From Cardinalis cardinalis (Eukaryota > Chordata > Aves > Passeriformes > Cardinalidae), in contig JACDOX010000061.1 in assembly GCA_014549065.1 (NCBI GenBank), positions 3,157,363-3,221,362 on the forward strand: a DNA stretch of 64,000 nucleotides, in the 5' to 3' direction. Shown here in pieces: positions 10,181 to 24,510 of the stretch; positions within the stretch are counted from its first letter, which is position 1, and each line of letters opens with the position of its first letter. The notes beneath the pieces were generated by a model. It had not been told where the DNA came from. It did no database searches and saw only the letters and a list, made by a program, of their open reading frames with translations. The position numbers were made by a program, and so were the translations under genes.

Positions 10181-13100
10181 TCAGGATGACGTCTGTCCCC
10201 TGGACTTTGTGTCCATCCAGGACAATTTGCAGGACCCAGACCCCTCTGTACTTTCTGCTTTATTTTGCTCTCTTGTATGTCATCTACAGAGAGTGAATTG
10301 GGACAGGATATCTCAGAATTATGGATATTGTGACTGTAATAAGGCTGTGGTTTAGATACTGTAAAGGTGTTGCTCTTAAGCCACTATCAGTTTTATTTCC
10401 CATTATAGTGAGCTGTCCTTTTTTGGCTTCAGAGAATAGTGAGGAAGATTCGTTCCTTCAAAATGGTGACATCTGTGAAAGCTGTGGGTAAATATTGTCC
10501 TCCTTTGACATTGACAGATCTGGTGTTTAGACACGACACTCTCAGATCTCAGTTTTTCACAACCCATTTATTACTGGTTTTTCATTTCCTGTGAGACTCT
10601 GCTTTTCCTAAGGTTTTATGGACTTTCCGAATGTATTTTAAGTTCTGTTTTGCCATCAAATGAACAAACTTCCAGTTTTTTTTTATCCATAATAGAATGT
10701 TAGGCCTGAGATTGTGTCCTTCTTTAAAAAAACATGTAAACCCTACTTTTCCCTTAAAAGATCCAGGCTTTTGGGGCATGCCTTGCATGTATCTCAGCAT
10801 GCAGGGAATGAGACTACTTGAAGAGATTGCATTGATACCTTGAATTGCATGTTAGGGCAAAATGTGTCAGGATAGAAGGATTTGCAGTGTAACTGGGAAT
10901 TATCTGCAGTGAACCTGAAATGGGCTGCAAAGGAATCCTTAAATCAGCTAAATAAGCAGCTGCTGTAAACAGCGCAAGTTAGAAAGAATAAGCAATGAAA
11001 TAATTCATTATTCTTTCATAGTANGTTAGTTCATCTGGTTCCCTTTGCAATTTAAAATACTTTGCTAGTAAAATTATTTTTGTCATCAAAATACAAAGTG
11101 TGCCAGCAGTACTATTTCAGGAAGCAGGGCAATATTTCATCAGGGGAGATAAACCTTAGCTTACTGTTTTCTTACTATTTGATTGATTTCTTTTACGTAT
11201 TACTTAATTGTGATTTTTTTAAAAATTAAACAATGCAATGAGAGAAGAGAACAAGATTTAAAACTAGGTAGAACTAACCATGTTTATGGCCTTATTAAAA
11301 CATATAAAACCAATTGGTTAAAATTGTACTGAAGAGGTGAAAGAGGTGAAAACAGAACATACATTGTGAGGGAAATTAAAACTGTAATGTTCAAAATTAG
11401 AATCAAACATTCAGTCTAGATGAGACTGGAATATGTTTCAAGGGGNGAAAGTGGTATGGATAAAAATGCTGGTCTGAGTTTTCATCTTGGCTCTGGCAGA
11501 GGTTTCCTTAGTGACCTTCAGAGTATTGATTTGTGTTCTGTGACAAAGGTGTCATTGAACTCTCTCCCTGCCTGAGGTTATGGTTGTGCTGGCTTTGTTT
11601 GTGTTTCTGATGCTGAGATGGGAGCTGCTGTAGAAATAAACCAGGAAATCAGATTTATGGAGCTCAAAGAGCTCGGAGAAGTGTGCAAGTTACATCCTTT
11701 GAGAATGTTAGCACTGACTTCTTAGGGCAGCTGTTGACTGTACAGTGTTGCTTATGAAAGTGTCATACATCTGGTGGAGATGGCCATCCAAAGTGCTTCT
11801 AGCTGCTTTTTCCTGTGAGTTTCAGTAATGGAAAAACTATTTTTTCCACACTGAGAAAAGAAGATTTCAGGATTAATTGTATTTTCTGCTTAGTGAACAC
11901 CATTCACTGAATTGTTCATCCAAGCAGTTGCTTTATATCATTNTCCTAATCTAATTCTGCTGTGCTCTCTCACTTTAGGAGATATGACTTTATAAACATT
12001 TTAGTCCTGACTAGAAGGAGCTACAGGGAGTAGTGGATTCCTTATCAAAGTGAGAATTCACAAAATGTAAAGAAGCCTCTACTCAACAGTCTTGGGAAGG
12101 GTCAGACTGTTTGCAGAGTATTTTGAGAGCCTTGGACGAAGGAAGAATTTTATGTTTGTTATGTAATTCTTTCCATACTGTCAAAAAGTAAACCTCCCTT
12201 TTATTAGAGTTTTGGGATCATCCTGAGTGTGGATGTGGTTTTTGGGGTGAATGTTAACCTGTAGCTAACANGTTCCTTTTCATCCATGTCCAGAAGCAAG
12301 ATCCAGTGAAGAACCATGGAGGGAGGAGGATGTGATGCTGTCCCTGTTCACAGGGTTCTGTCCCTGCTCATTTGCTCAAGGCAGCTCTGCTCAAGGCTGT
12401 GCTGGAGGGCACCTTCCATACCCCCCTTGCCCAGGAGCAGCTGGGAGTGGGGGTGTAGGAGGGTGCAGTTGGCTTTCAGAAGGGACAAACTGCTCAAACT
12501 TTGGCTGTTTCACCCCAAAAGAGCAGGTTGGGCAGAAATAGCAAGCAGCTGCCAGTCAAACCAACTGCTTTAGGTGTCTGCATGGTTCCTTCTGCAGTTC
12601 CATACTCAGANAACACCCGTGACCTGGGAGAGAGCTGCTGTAGCACTGACAGCATTAATGTCACTGTTGAATTTGATGTCAGGGCTTAGTTCCAGTGATG
12701 TATTTCACACAAGACATGTGCCCTGTGTGGTGTAAACAACAGGCTGGCACAGGGCAGCCTTCCTTCACAGGGCACAGCAATTGAGGCTCAGTAGTCATGC
12801 CTTGGCTAACTCGGATTTTCTGGGTGGGTTGCACTGTGGTCATCCTCACTGAGTTAGTTATGAAAAAATCATTGCTATAAAAGACACTGAAAATGCTTTG
12901 AATTCTCTTGATGAAAATTCTTAGGGAATAAGCTTGGTTCTGAGGTGTCCATTCAGCAGTAGGAAGTGATACATACATTCTGTGGAGCCATCAGAAATTA
13001 GCTTCTTTTTCATTCTTTAATACTTAAAAAAATTTAGATTATCCCATTTCCAAAAGCAGCAGTTATTTATCCTAAAGGGAAGGGAAGAAAGTTTGCATAT

Positions 13101-15133
13101 TTTGGGATAAGTGAATGGTTGAGCACAGGACTGTGTTCTCCTTTTTTATTTTGAAGACAAGTTGCTGTTTGTGGTCTCTGTGTCTCTTTGTGTACCCTGC
13201 AGGGCACATCAATAACCCAGTTCTTAGAATGAGTATATATTAATCTTCATAACCTCCATGGAGCTGANCAGAGTCTGCAGGGACTCACCCACTGCTGAGC
13301 TCTTCAGTCCAGGTGTCTGAAGTCAGTGTTTGCTCCTGTGATATTGATCTTAANCTCCCTTAAGCCTCATGTGTTTTTTTAAGTGGTAATTTGACCTGAT
13401 GTGTTACCTGATGTTCTGAGGTGTTGATGTCTGTTTGCATAACATGTTGCACTAATATTCATCCTGAGCAGTACAAGGTGATGCTATCCAGTGTAATTGC
13501 AGCACCTTGGAAGTAAAAGCCAAATTTTAGCTCATCCTGTACCCTCATTAATAATCTCAGTATTGCACACAGGACTGCAAGGGCTCAAGGGTTGAGCCTC
13601 TTTGTACCTGAAAGGACTATATACTTTAAAAGTTTGTATGTTAAGAAATGTCTTATGCAAAGATTGTAAAATATTATTACAGATATTCTCACAGATGTTT
13701 TTGCTCTCAGAGTAGGGGAGGACAGGTTTTGGAATGCAGTGCTGAATGTCTTTGATTCTGGTACTTAAAGCAAGTCTTCTGCATTCTCAATAGGAGGCTA
13801 TTTCAGAAGGTAATTATACACTTACATTTCAGTAATTGTCTGATTCAGTTTCAGGTGTGATTGATGTGCATCCAGATGCCCTTATTTACCACACTAATAA
13901 CAAGGAAAGGCTTCTTGTTGAAGTGATTTATAATTTAATTCAGCTGTCCATGGCTTTATAGAAATCTTACCCTCCAGCAAGAGCAAGATGAGGTTGTCTG
14001 TTATGAATCGTTGACACTAATAATTGAACACCCAGTTGATGGTACTACTTTGATCTTTTGGAAGGATCTAAGGCATCTTTCAGCTTCACAGGCAGCTAAT
14101 CATGTGCAGTAGATACCATATGTAGAACAAACTCAAGGCAAAATGTGTTCATTAATCCAAATCTTGTCCTGTGCTAACTTCTCTGTGTGTGTAGGAAGTC
14201 TGCAGACGCTGGTAGTGAGGATGAGATGTGTCAGCAGGAACACCAGGGCCTGATTTTGTTGTAGCTTTTCTGTGGGTTTCTCAGTGGAAAATGCACTTGA
14301 TGAGGGGGAAAGGAAGTGTATTTGCTGAAGAAATGTTTCCTGTCTTCACACTCCTGGTGCTTTCATATTCCNGGTTCTGTGTTCAAGGTCTAGGCAGTGG
14401 TCTCCCATTTTCAGGCACTGAGAGCTGCATGAAATCAGGGCACTAGCTTAAAAAATGTTACTGCCATTTAGTTCTGTCATGACCTTGAAAACATTCCAAA
14501 AATTACATCATTTTGCAGAGGAAAGATTAGGTAAGGGTAGGGGAAAACAAACTCAAAAGAAGACAAAATCTCTTGCTTCAGCTGTGCTTGAGCAAGATAA
14601 CCTCCATAAGGCTTCCTTAATGGCATCTTGGTGTTTGCAAGAGCACCACACTCTTGTGTATCTTTGATACTGATTTATTCTGTTCCACAAAACTAATGAT
14701 TGCAGAATTCAGAAGCTTTTTATCATGGCCTGATGTGTGACTCTATTCTGAGCTATTTCAAGATAAGAGATTCTGACACAAGCCTGAGTTTTCCTTTAAA
14801 AGGGATTTGTTCAGAACCAAAAATTTTGAAGGTTCAAAGCACTTAGTAAAAACAAAATAAATCCAATGACTCTAAAATGGGGAAAAATACTGATGTTACA
14901 AAGGTGAGATAGTTATAACGTGCATTTTTCTTCTGTTCAAAAGCCTTATTTGGACATGTTTTATCCTGGAATGGTAACACAAAGAAGGTGGGATCTATTC
15001 AACTGGAAGTGTGCTATAACTTACAGTAATTTACTGCAAGTTATTCTTGCTCCTAATTTTCACTCCTTGTGGCAGAAGTTGTGGGTGCAGCATCTGGTTA
15101 TAACTAATTTTGATTTTTTTGCATCTTTTGCAG

Positions 15134-15394
15134 GAGAAGCAAGATCTGAATAACGAGGGAATTGAAATATCTGATTTTTTCTTTGATTCTTATGGTAAAA
15201 CAGTTCTGAAGGGCTTTGCATTTGAAGTGCTGCTTCAATGTCTTTCAGAGAGTATCCAGCCCATAGAAACAGAATTTGTGCCAGTGGAAAACACTGGATT
15301 AATTCCAGTCATACATCAGCTTAATTCTTCATTCATCATAGGATCATGGAAGAATCAAGCATCAAACACATTATGGACAAACTGCATAAGCTGA
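15134..15394 (+). other. Orphan open exon-like segment of unknown origin
   Basis: An 86-codon open stretch starts right after a strong acceptor-like site (T-rich tract then ttgcag, ending 15133) and runs to a TGA at 15392-15394. A donor-like GTAAAA lies inside it near 15196. The translation (beginning EKQDLNNEGIEI) resembles nothing I recognise, there is no obvious partner exon, and composition matches the surrounding intergenic DNA. It could be a lncRNA exon or chance. Confidence 0.15.
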
Positions 15395-17258
15395 AATGTT
15401 CTTCTAGATGACTTAGAGGAACAACATGTTCTAGTAATTGGCTTTCTTGTATAATGAAGGTTTCTCAAGTTGAATACGTAATCTTCAAGTTACCAAAAAA
15501 GAAAAAAAAAAAAGGCAAGGAAAGCCTGGTTTAGCAGTTGTTTTTTTAACACTTTCCAAGAGAAAACATTATCTGGTGCAGTTCTTTNCCCAAGTGTTTG
15601 ACTTTACATTGACTGAGCTCCTTTGCCCTTTTAAAATTGCTCTGTGAAAGCTTGTGAAAGCAGTTTGAGTGGCCACTGAGAATCCCTTCAGTGCCACATT
15701 GTTAATGGCAAAGCCAGCAGATTTCACCATTTGTGTTTCCTGTGTAGTTTTGGTCCTGGCTCCTTTCCCTTCTGCTATAAATAAAGGTAATCTGTGCTAG
15801 GAGCAGGCATCAACACAGGCAGGCAGTTAATCACCCTTCAACAGCATGCACATTATTAGCTTATCAGGCAGAACCATCCCACCTCCCATCATGTTTTATC
15901 TGTTTATGAAGAAAATGCCTTCCATAATTGTAATTGAGAAACCAAAATGACTCAGAGTTTGGAGGTGTCAGTAAGAATACATTGTGCAGCCAAACTCCCT
16001 GTGTCTTGTGTGCAAATGGGTCACTCTGCTTTTGCCACGTCAGCAAGGGCTTTGTTCATGATGGGCTTCCCCTGGTGTCCTGAAGTTTATTAACTTGACG
16101 ACAATTTCAAATGTGGGATGTCCCTAGTGAGAACAGGCTACAGTCATTCTTCCCATTTTGGTTGGAAACTCCCTCATTATCTCTGGTACAAAAAGAAGCA
16201 GTCTGAGCAGGGCTGAGCAAGGAGGCAGGGCTCCATCTCCTGTAGATTACACTTTAGAAAGGGGTCTCAGTTAACATCTGCTGCCACCAAATCCAGTTTT
16301 CCCAGGTAGTCCTGGTGCAATATTACATCATTATTGAGTTCCATAATTCAGACTTCTTCAAATTAGAATTATTAGATTATTTGGGTTACTGAATTTCTTG
16401 AGCAAGTTGGCTGCTTGGTGCTTCTGGCCACACTAGCTGAAGTGATTATCAGCACTGATATCTTGGGGTGAAGGTGCTGTATGTTACAAACTTTTAATCT
16501 ACTTTCTTCCTTTATGGAATGAATAGAGAAGTATTTAGTGCATAAATTAAGGCTAAATTAAACATATGTATGTGAGTACTACAGAGCATAGTTCAGATGA
16601 AGTAGCTGGAGCTTGTTTTGTGCCTCATGCTGAAGGCTTCACAACAGCACTCTAAGAAAAGTTGTCAGAGTAATTTTTCCCCCTTTGGTGCCTGTGTTCT
16701 GTGGCTGCATCTGCAGCCTTTGAGTTATGACTGTTGTATTTCAGCTGCACTCTCTGAAGTCTCTGGGTGATGGAGCTGTCCAATTTTGACTCTTTTAGTA
16801 GTTGAACTGTTCTCTTGCAGGTGAGGTATCAAATGTAAACCTTTAACACCATTCATCGAAGTCTTCAAGATCCTTTACTGTAAATACTGATTTTATAAAA
16901 GCTTTCTGTTTTCTCTGGCATTTTAGAGATTTTAGAGGTTACAAATGGACATATTTATAGCAGCACAAACCCAAGCATGTGATGGCATTCAGAAGGATGG
17001 ATGAAAATAATTGTTGCCACTTCTCCCCTTTTCATTAGAAGTCTTTGTATTTCCCTCTTTATTTTTTTGTCTTGCATTACTGTAAATTGAACTTTTACAT
17101 TCATGGATAATTTGTTGAATGCATTCCTGTTTGTGCAGGTGTGTACAAGGTTGTGCTTTAGCCTCATGAGGTTGCAGTAGCTGTTTAACATGCTCACAAA
17201 ATTTCACAGAGTATAAAGTTCCAATTTTAAAGGCTCCAGTGTTACCAATTTCTGTCAC

Positions 17259-17310
17259 GGATCCAATGATCCTAGGGGGTCTTTTCCAACCTAAATGATT
17301 CTATGGTTCT
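17259..17310 (+). mobile_element. CR1 terminal fragment
   Basis: A short piece of a CR1 3' end: 'ggtcttttccaacctaaatgattctatggttct' with the preceding 'ggatccaatgatcctag'. It keeps the terminal octamer-like ATTCTATG repeat unit typical of CR1 3' ends. Confidence 0.75.
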
Positions 17311-20300
17311 TAGCCCTTAAAAATACTCATCTGAGTATTTTTGAGACTCAAGTTTGTATTTTTTCCATCTGTGAAGTATCTCCACTCTGACCTCTGTTGG
17401 TTAAATCCAGAGTTTTTCATGGAACTTCTGTTCTCAGAAGGGACACAGTGGGTGGCTCCTTCCAGCTAGACTTGGAGCAAGGAAGATGTGTGAAAGGTGA
17501 TAGAAGTGGTAAGAGTGGGGTGCAAAGAATCCTCCCAGAGCTGTGAAACTGAGGCAGTGTTCAGGACAGAACCTGTAGCAGTTCTGCAGAACAGCACTCT
17601 TAGGAGCCTTGCCTGGATTAGCATCTCACTGCTGCTTTGTCCATAAATTCCAGCTCCATGTGCCTCTGCTGCAGTGCAGGTACAGTTTGTGCCTCACTGA
17701 AGATCTTGGATTTGACGCTTGTTTTGTTGGCAAGTTGGTTCAAGTNTGAACGATCTGTGCCTTCAAAAGAGTAGGAAGAACCTCACCTTCAGCATTTTAA
17801 AACTCCTGTCATTTTTAAAATTTACTTTTTTTATCTTTGGTAATTGTGCTTGGATTTATCAATGCTGAAATTTTGTTTCTGATAACAGACATGAACCAAG
17901 TGAGGATAATAACATCATTTAAGTAGATAGAAGAGGATTATTTTATGTGTAAGAAACACTTTGTGAGTTGCAACACTGAGGCCAGGTGTGTCATAGTTAC
18001 ACAGTTACAGGGCAAAATCTTCATACAATAACATTTTTATTCATGCTTTTGGCATGATTCCCATGGATGAATAATATCTTCTTTCTTTGTTTTTCTGTGT
18101 AAAAGCAAGTTTTTCCCCACCCGTATCTGCNCATTTACATATATAGACATTTCTCNCACTTCTCTCTGACACCTTTCTGATGAGCCCTTCCAGTCGCCAC
18201 TGCCCACTTTGGATTTTCTCAGCTGGCCATCTTCTTCCTTTTCCTTGTTCTCCAGAGAAATTCTGTGTCAGCATCTCCAACACNACTGTCAGCTGACCTT
18301 TGTTGTGATGTCTGTGAAGTGTTTTTTGATGAGATGTAGCCTGTGTGTGCTCCAAGAGCCCTTCCCATCAGGATGATCCCTGAGTGTTTGAGCACAGGAC
18401 TGAGAGCCATGGTCCAGGCTGGGATTTTTCACTAAATAGAAGATGATCTCTCTGCTTCAGTTCATTGATGTGTNCTGTGGGAATGGTATTCACATCTTGG
18501 AGCATTTATGTCAGCTATGTGGTTAAATATTCTGGTGGAAATGAAGCGCCCTTGAAAGAGAGATTGTGCCAGCAGAATTTTTCTTCAGAATACCTCTTTC
18601 TTCTCTACTTTCTGCTGTAGAGTCTGGTATCTAGAGGTTAATTCTTAATTTTCCCCACTTTTCCACATGTAGTCGGGTGCCTCATTTCCATTTGCCATTT
18701 TCAATGTAAGTGTGGGGACAGAAGACTGAGGATGAATCAGTTATCAGCAATTAAACATATGAAGNGACAATTATACTCCTAAGGATACAAACATACTCCA
18801 TATATATTTTTTTATTTAGTTTGAATTTTACTAGTTAAGTTTGATCAATATCTACTGATTTGCCTCAGTACTTCCTGTGGTCAAGTTTTAATGGCTGCTT
18901 GGAAAACCTCCCCACCTGTCTCTGCTTCAGTCATTGAGTGGCTTTCTCTGGGACCATCTCTCATTTTTTGGTACATCTCATTTTCAAGCTGCATTATTTT
19001 ATCAAATGTAACCAACTCTTCTTTGTAACCAGTTATAATGGTAAGAACTTTGAAACTTTGAACTTTTAAATGACATTGAAATTCTTATTTTATCAGCACG
19101 AAGATGTGTTTGATGTGATCTTTTACTTTCTTTAAAAACCCAGTTTGAAGGAAGCAAAAATTACTCCTAGGGTCTTTTAAATCCTAGCTTCAGTCTATAA
19201 ATTTNACTGTAGACTTAAATTGAAAAAACATAATATTTAACAGGTAACATAAAATCCTTAAGAATTGGATATGCTCTCTGCTTTAAAATATTAGAACTCA
19301 GAAAAAGAGAATCAAACCCGCATAAGAGCTCATTGTTAAAAGTAATTGAGAACTAAAAGCCTCCTTGGATACTTGTGTGTATCCTTTTAAAGTTGATAGA
19401 AACTGTCTGAGAACTTTCCTGAAAGCACGTGCCTGGAATAGCTCTTGAGCATGAGCTATTTAGTGATATTCCAGCCTGTTAGAATGGAACTCCTGTANTC
19501 TGGAACACCTTTATGTTGTTTCAGAACACTCTCAATATGTTTACAGAATTTTTTGCCCCTCAGTTANAAGTGTGGTTCACTGGTGAGCAAAAGTATTTCC
19601 CTTCTGGTGCCCATTTGCATCCCATATTTCAGCTCAGTTCCATTTGCTCACTGCTGAGGTCCTATCCTGACTTGCATCCCTGACAGAGAGAGAAAAAACT
19701 CCACCACATTTTAGAGAATGGGTTAAGAATTATAAAGGGTTATTAATTTTAATAACTGTGTTTTGAATCTGCCCATATATGTAGATATAAATATAAAAAT
19801 CCCAGAAATCCCAGGGACAAGACACAGAACCTGTCTGCCATCTGACATTTTTGACAAGCTCTCCAGAATTAATCTGTCTAGGAGCCACAATGCTCAACTT
19901 AATTATGGAAAGGCTGCATCTGTGTTCAAAGCTGTTGAGAGAGAAAGAAGAAAGTAAAAATGTCCACTAGGTTTGATTAACTGCTTTCAGCCTGATGAAT
20001 AAAGACAGATGGTTACTAGTTATTTTTCCTTAATGGATTTTGGAGCTCCATTTGGTGGATGAATTAATGTTATAGGTCCCAAATCTGCCTTTGAAGCTAC
20101 GCCTGCCTAACCCTTAGTGATTCCAGCAGAGTTTCCGTGCCTCCAAGAGAGACGTTTGCCCTCAGGCTGCCGTATATATTGTTAAAAACAGTTTTGAAAT
20201 TAAAAAATAAAAGTGAAGCGATAATTTACACTATTAATAAAACAAGTTACAAGCTCTGCACAGCTCAGGAAGGGATCTCTTACAAGGGATGATTATTTTG

Positions 20301-20949
20301 AAGTGTNTGTGCAGACTTATCCCCAGAGAATCTGTACCTGTTTGGGAATGACATCCACCTGGAGCCTGACAGTATTTTAATACCAACTTTAAAAGTTGGA
20401 GAAGTCAATTTTAAAGTTGCACTTGCTAGTTGTGTCACCTGGAAAGCAGAAATAAATAGTTTTATAGTGTAGGTTCATTTGCATGAATCAGTTATCATAT
20501 CTCAAATCCAGGTGGGGAAGGTTTTTAAGGCAGGCTCTAATTCTGCAGGTGTGCATGTTTAAAAACATAGCTGTGAATATTTCTTTCTTTACTTGCATGT
20601 GAATATCTGTGTTTATTTTTAAGAATGTGCATAAGTGTCTGTGAGTTTGGGCTCTCGGGGATCATTTGGGCCTAATGGGTCTCAGGACTGTCATTCAGCA
20701 ACCTATTAAATCATCTGTATAGTTTTATNAGTGGATAGTCATGGTGATTTTAATGGGATTAAATTTGCTTACATCCAAACAGTTTTTTGAGCCAGGGTAA
20801 AGGTTACTGAATGATAAAAAAATGTTTAAGATGGACAATATAATAAAGGGAAGCAAACCAACAAAAAATTACATTGAATACACAGATTTTCCATAGTCAG
20901 TGGATTGCCCAGAGGAAAACCACCATTTAACTAAAATGCTGCCTGCCAC

Positions 20950-21085
20950 AGAACCATCAACCCCCCCAGATCCTGAAAGGGACCTTGAGGGGTCCTTGCT
21001 CCTCCTGCTCCATGGCAGGATCATCTGTCACTGAGTCATTCCTGACAATGTTTGAACACAACTGCAGCACGAAAACGGCTGAAAA
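20950..21085 (-). mobile_element. Old CR1 fragment (minus orientation)
   Basis: Weak but ordered similarity to an inverted CR1 subfamily tail: 'gggaccttgaggggtc', then a 'catggcaggatcatctgtcactgagtcattcctgacaatgtttgaacac' block. Divergence is high and the borders are approximate. Confidence 0.6.
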
Positions 21086-22885
21086 GCACCAGGAATGGGA
21101 ACGTCCTTCAGATCTCAGCACTGAAGGGGAAATCAGGGGCATCCAGTGTACATAGCATTCAGTCACAGCAGTGATGTAAGCCATTGCTTACACACAGAGC
21201 GAGGTGACAATTCCTCAACAGGAAAAATCCATGGCTGCAGCCTTTGGAAGTGAGGGGCTTGTCCTTCAGGTGACAGCAAACAGTGCTGGGGGCAGGTGAC
21301 ACTTTGTCATGGCTGATTGCTTCATGCTTTTTGACTCATGGCTCGTTTTTCATTTCAAAGGCTGCCTGATGNAACTCTGAGGAAAATGTAAAAATAAGCA
21401 AATTCCACTGCTGAGAGGAATTTTTGAAGAGTTTGCAGGTGGAGGGAAGGCACGTGGCAGATGTGCTCGGTTAATAACCCAAATGACAACGGGGAGATGC
21501 TGCCGCCCATTTTCTTTCATCCCTTTTGCAGAGTCAAAGCCCAGACATGTTCTGGGGCTCTCAGTTGTGTGTGATTCNTTTTAAATGTTGTCACTATCTA
21601 CAGTGAATGACAAGTTATGCTGGTGATGTTGTAAATCCCCCCTCACTTCAAAGGGACTCTTTGAGAGAGTCTCTGTTTGTCCACACATGCTTTAATCAGA
21701 CTTTTGATTACCATACTTGCCTAATTTTCTGGGTTTACCTCTATGTTTACATTGCTATTAATAAACTTAACTGCACCAAAATTATGTGACTTTTGCATAG
21801 ATAATACCTAAACGTTTGAAAGCATTTTGTGGTCTGATATTAAGCTGGAATGGAAAAGGCTGGATGTAAACCAGATGTGTCTCCAACCTGCCAATGTTTG
21901 AAGGCATGCAGGANGAACAGCTACAGAAAGATGATGCAGAGTGTGGTTTTTATCTGATGTAGATATGGTTGGTATGACTTGTGGTTAGGGCAGAGCATCA
22001 GAAGTAAGGCAGGCAAAACTGCATTTGCTTTTCAGGAAGCACCTGCAAAGAAATGATCAGGCTGTGGGCTATGGAAATGTGGAAATCCTTTGTGTTCTAA
22101 GCACAGAGATGTTGAGATGCTGCCATTAACTTCAGAGAGGCAAAGCTGCAAAGAAGGGAAGGGAATAGGGAGATGTAATGAAAATCTAGTTGGAAAAACA
22201 AACTAAACTTCCTGTTGAGAGTACAGCTTATGTCTTTATTTCTCATTTATTGAGGCAGCACTGTGCTGTGCTCTGTCCTAGGCAGGGCTGGGATGTTACT
22301 CTGAATATACCAGAGGAAACTTTAGGGAACAGTCTGTGCTGCCAGAGAAGTGCACTACAATAAAGTGGTATCTTTTCTTCTCTCACTGATGGTTTTCTGA
22401 AAATGGTTTCATGTTACTGGATGACAGAAAAAAGGCAAGCAAGTGTAATTTCTCNTGAGGATAACCTGGAGATGATTCTTGGCTAACTTCCTAAAGAGTG
22501 CCTAATTGCCTTTAGGTTTTCTGATTCTGTCCTCTTCTTGGAAAATAATCACAGTTGGGTTGATAAAAATGACTTATTTTGGAAAGAGTGCAATCCCCTT
22601 TTAGCTCTTCCTGAAAGCCCAGAGATACATGGATGTCTGGAGAGTTCAGGGGGAAAGCCTCCCTTGCACATACAAAGGAGTGCTCATAATTTTAATGATT
22701 TCTCTGATGTTTTGTCTNTTGCAGGAAATTAACAAAGGTTGATTAGAGTTCTTGTAAATACTGAGGCAGAACTTACAGCCCTTAGCTTAATTTACATGTT
22801 CAAATTTGCCATCAGTANGGGCATTCTTCACTCTGAGGTTCTTTTTTCCATTTGAGAAAATAATGGGAGATTTTAGCTGAGGAAA

Positions 22886-22925
22886 TTGTTGTTATTGTTG
22901 CTGTTGTTATTATTATTGTCTTTTG
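22886..22925. repeat. Imperfect trinucleotide repeat (TTG/TTA)n
   Basis: About 13 imperfect units of ttg, ctg and tta around 22886-22925. A simple repeat with no sign of coding use. Confidence 0.75.
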
Positions 22926-23689
22926 TTGGTATTGAATTTTGGTGAATGATGTGCTACAGTTTTTTGTTCACTGCCAAGAGATGATCTTCAGGATCTATTG
23001 TCTATCTCTGAATTTACAATATTTACCATTATTATATTTCTAAAAACAAAATCTTCAGCACCTTAGAGGTAAAAGATATTTCTTACTTTTCTTTAATAGG
23101 TATACACTTTATTTGACAGGAATTATTTTCTCTAAGGGTCTATTAAACAAACAGTTTGAAGACAAAGGAGAAGTCNCACAGCNTCATTTTCACTTGTACA
23201 TAATCCTTTTTTGCCTTAATTCAGTTTATGCCTGTGAGTTCAGAGATCTTAATTCACAAAGATACTTGGCTGCATTTCTAGCTTTAGGCAGAGTAATGGT
23301 TTTGTTGTCTCTACTCTGACANTTCTTGTGCTTCAAGTTGAGCGTATGAAGAGAGAACAGGCTGAAGGAAGAGGATTATCTTGACCTTTGTACAGGAGCT
23401 CTGCAGAATTTATAAGAGGAAAATCTGTTTGCCCAAATGAATTTTTTTAAGGAAGTTCAACACTTTCTGCATCCACNAATGACATCTTGACAAGTGTTCA
23501 TGTAGCCATTAAGTCCAAATGTATGAAGGTGTTTGCGTTCTCTCAGAAGCTGCAGCAATAAAAGTAAGTAATTTTTTTTCCCTACAGGTCCTATATGTAC
23601 TTAATCACTAGAATACTGTTTCTGTCTTGCTTAATGACTCATTTGTTGAAACAGATTCTGACCTGTTTTATGCTGAAATTATTTTCCAG

Positions 23690-24510
23690 GAAAAACCTCG
23701 CAGAGCAGAACCTCCCTACAGAACCTGAAACACAGAGCCCTGACCCAAGCCACAAAAGAACAAGGAGCACAGGGAGCAGGAGCTCTCAGGAACCACAACT
23801 GAAAAAGCCTGAATCAGCAGGCAAAACAAAACCATAAATTGAAGAGTTCTGTGGGAAATTATAACCTGAAATGAAAAACAAATCTGTGACTAGCAGAGAA
23901 AGCTGAAACAGAAATTGGAAGCATAGAAAAAGTGCTTCATGCTTCTAGACAGTGAAATTGGTGTTCCTCTTGGGACAGAAGAATATCACTTGTATCCAGT
24001 TGGGACAGCAGCTATTGGATATGACACATGGCACTTCTGGCTGAAGGAAAGTGCTGAAAGGAAAAAATACTGACTAGTAAATTACTGGAAAGTGCAAAGA
24101 AAGCCCATGGGAAAAGTGCCAAAGAATTGAAAAACAATGCAGGATGAGGTAACAGAGACATGCCTGAAAACCTCGTGGTTGAACTGGAAGCTTCTACTAT
24201 ACTGGAAAGTCAGAGAGGCNTGAAAAAATTATAAACATCAGGAAAATCACTGAGCTGCAAAGGGAGCCATGAAAAGCAATGACAAAAGAGATGTCATTAC
24301 CAAGGGAAAACCAAGAAAGATCTTGGTGGTGAATTTCAAAGAACTTGTGACCAGACTCAGCTTCACCACATTTCAAAGGACCTGGGGAACCTGAACCTTT
24401 CTTCTGCCCTTTTTTTTTGTGTTAAGAAGGCAATCAAAAGCACAGGCTGCATCCATCGTGCTGAAAAACAGTATAAGAGGACAAAAGCTTCAAGAAATGG
24501 GGAGGAAGTA
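23690..24510 (+). pseudogene. Possible decayed retrocopy of a coiled-coil protein (unidentified)
   Basis: The plus strand here is unusually purine-rich and, read in pieces, gives Lys/Glu/Gln-rich peptides with coiled-coil character: from 24079 a frame with ESAKKAHGKSAKELKNN, continuing past a TGA with a VVELEAS-like stretch, then KTKKDLGGEFQ after further breaks. An open frame ending at 23837 (PETQSPDPSHKRTRS) lies at the left edge. Frames are broken by several stops and shifts, and no intron-like gaps are evident. The parent gene is not recognised, and the composition alone could produce this impression. Confidence 0.2.
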
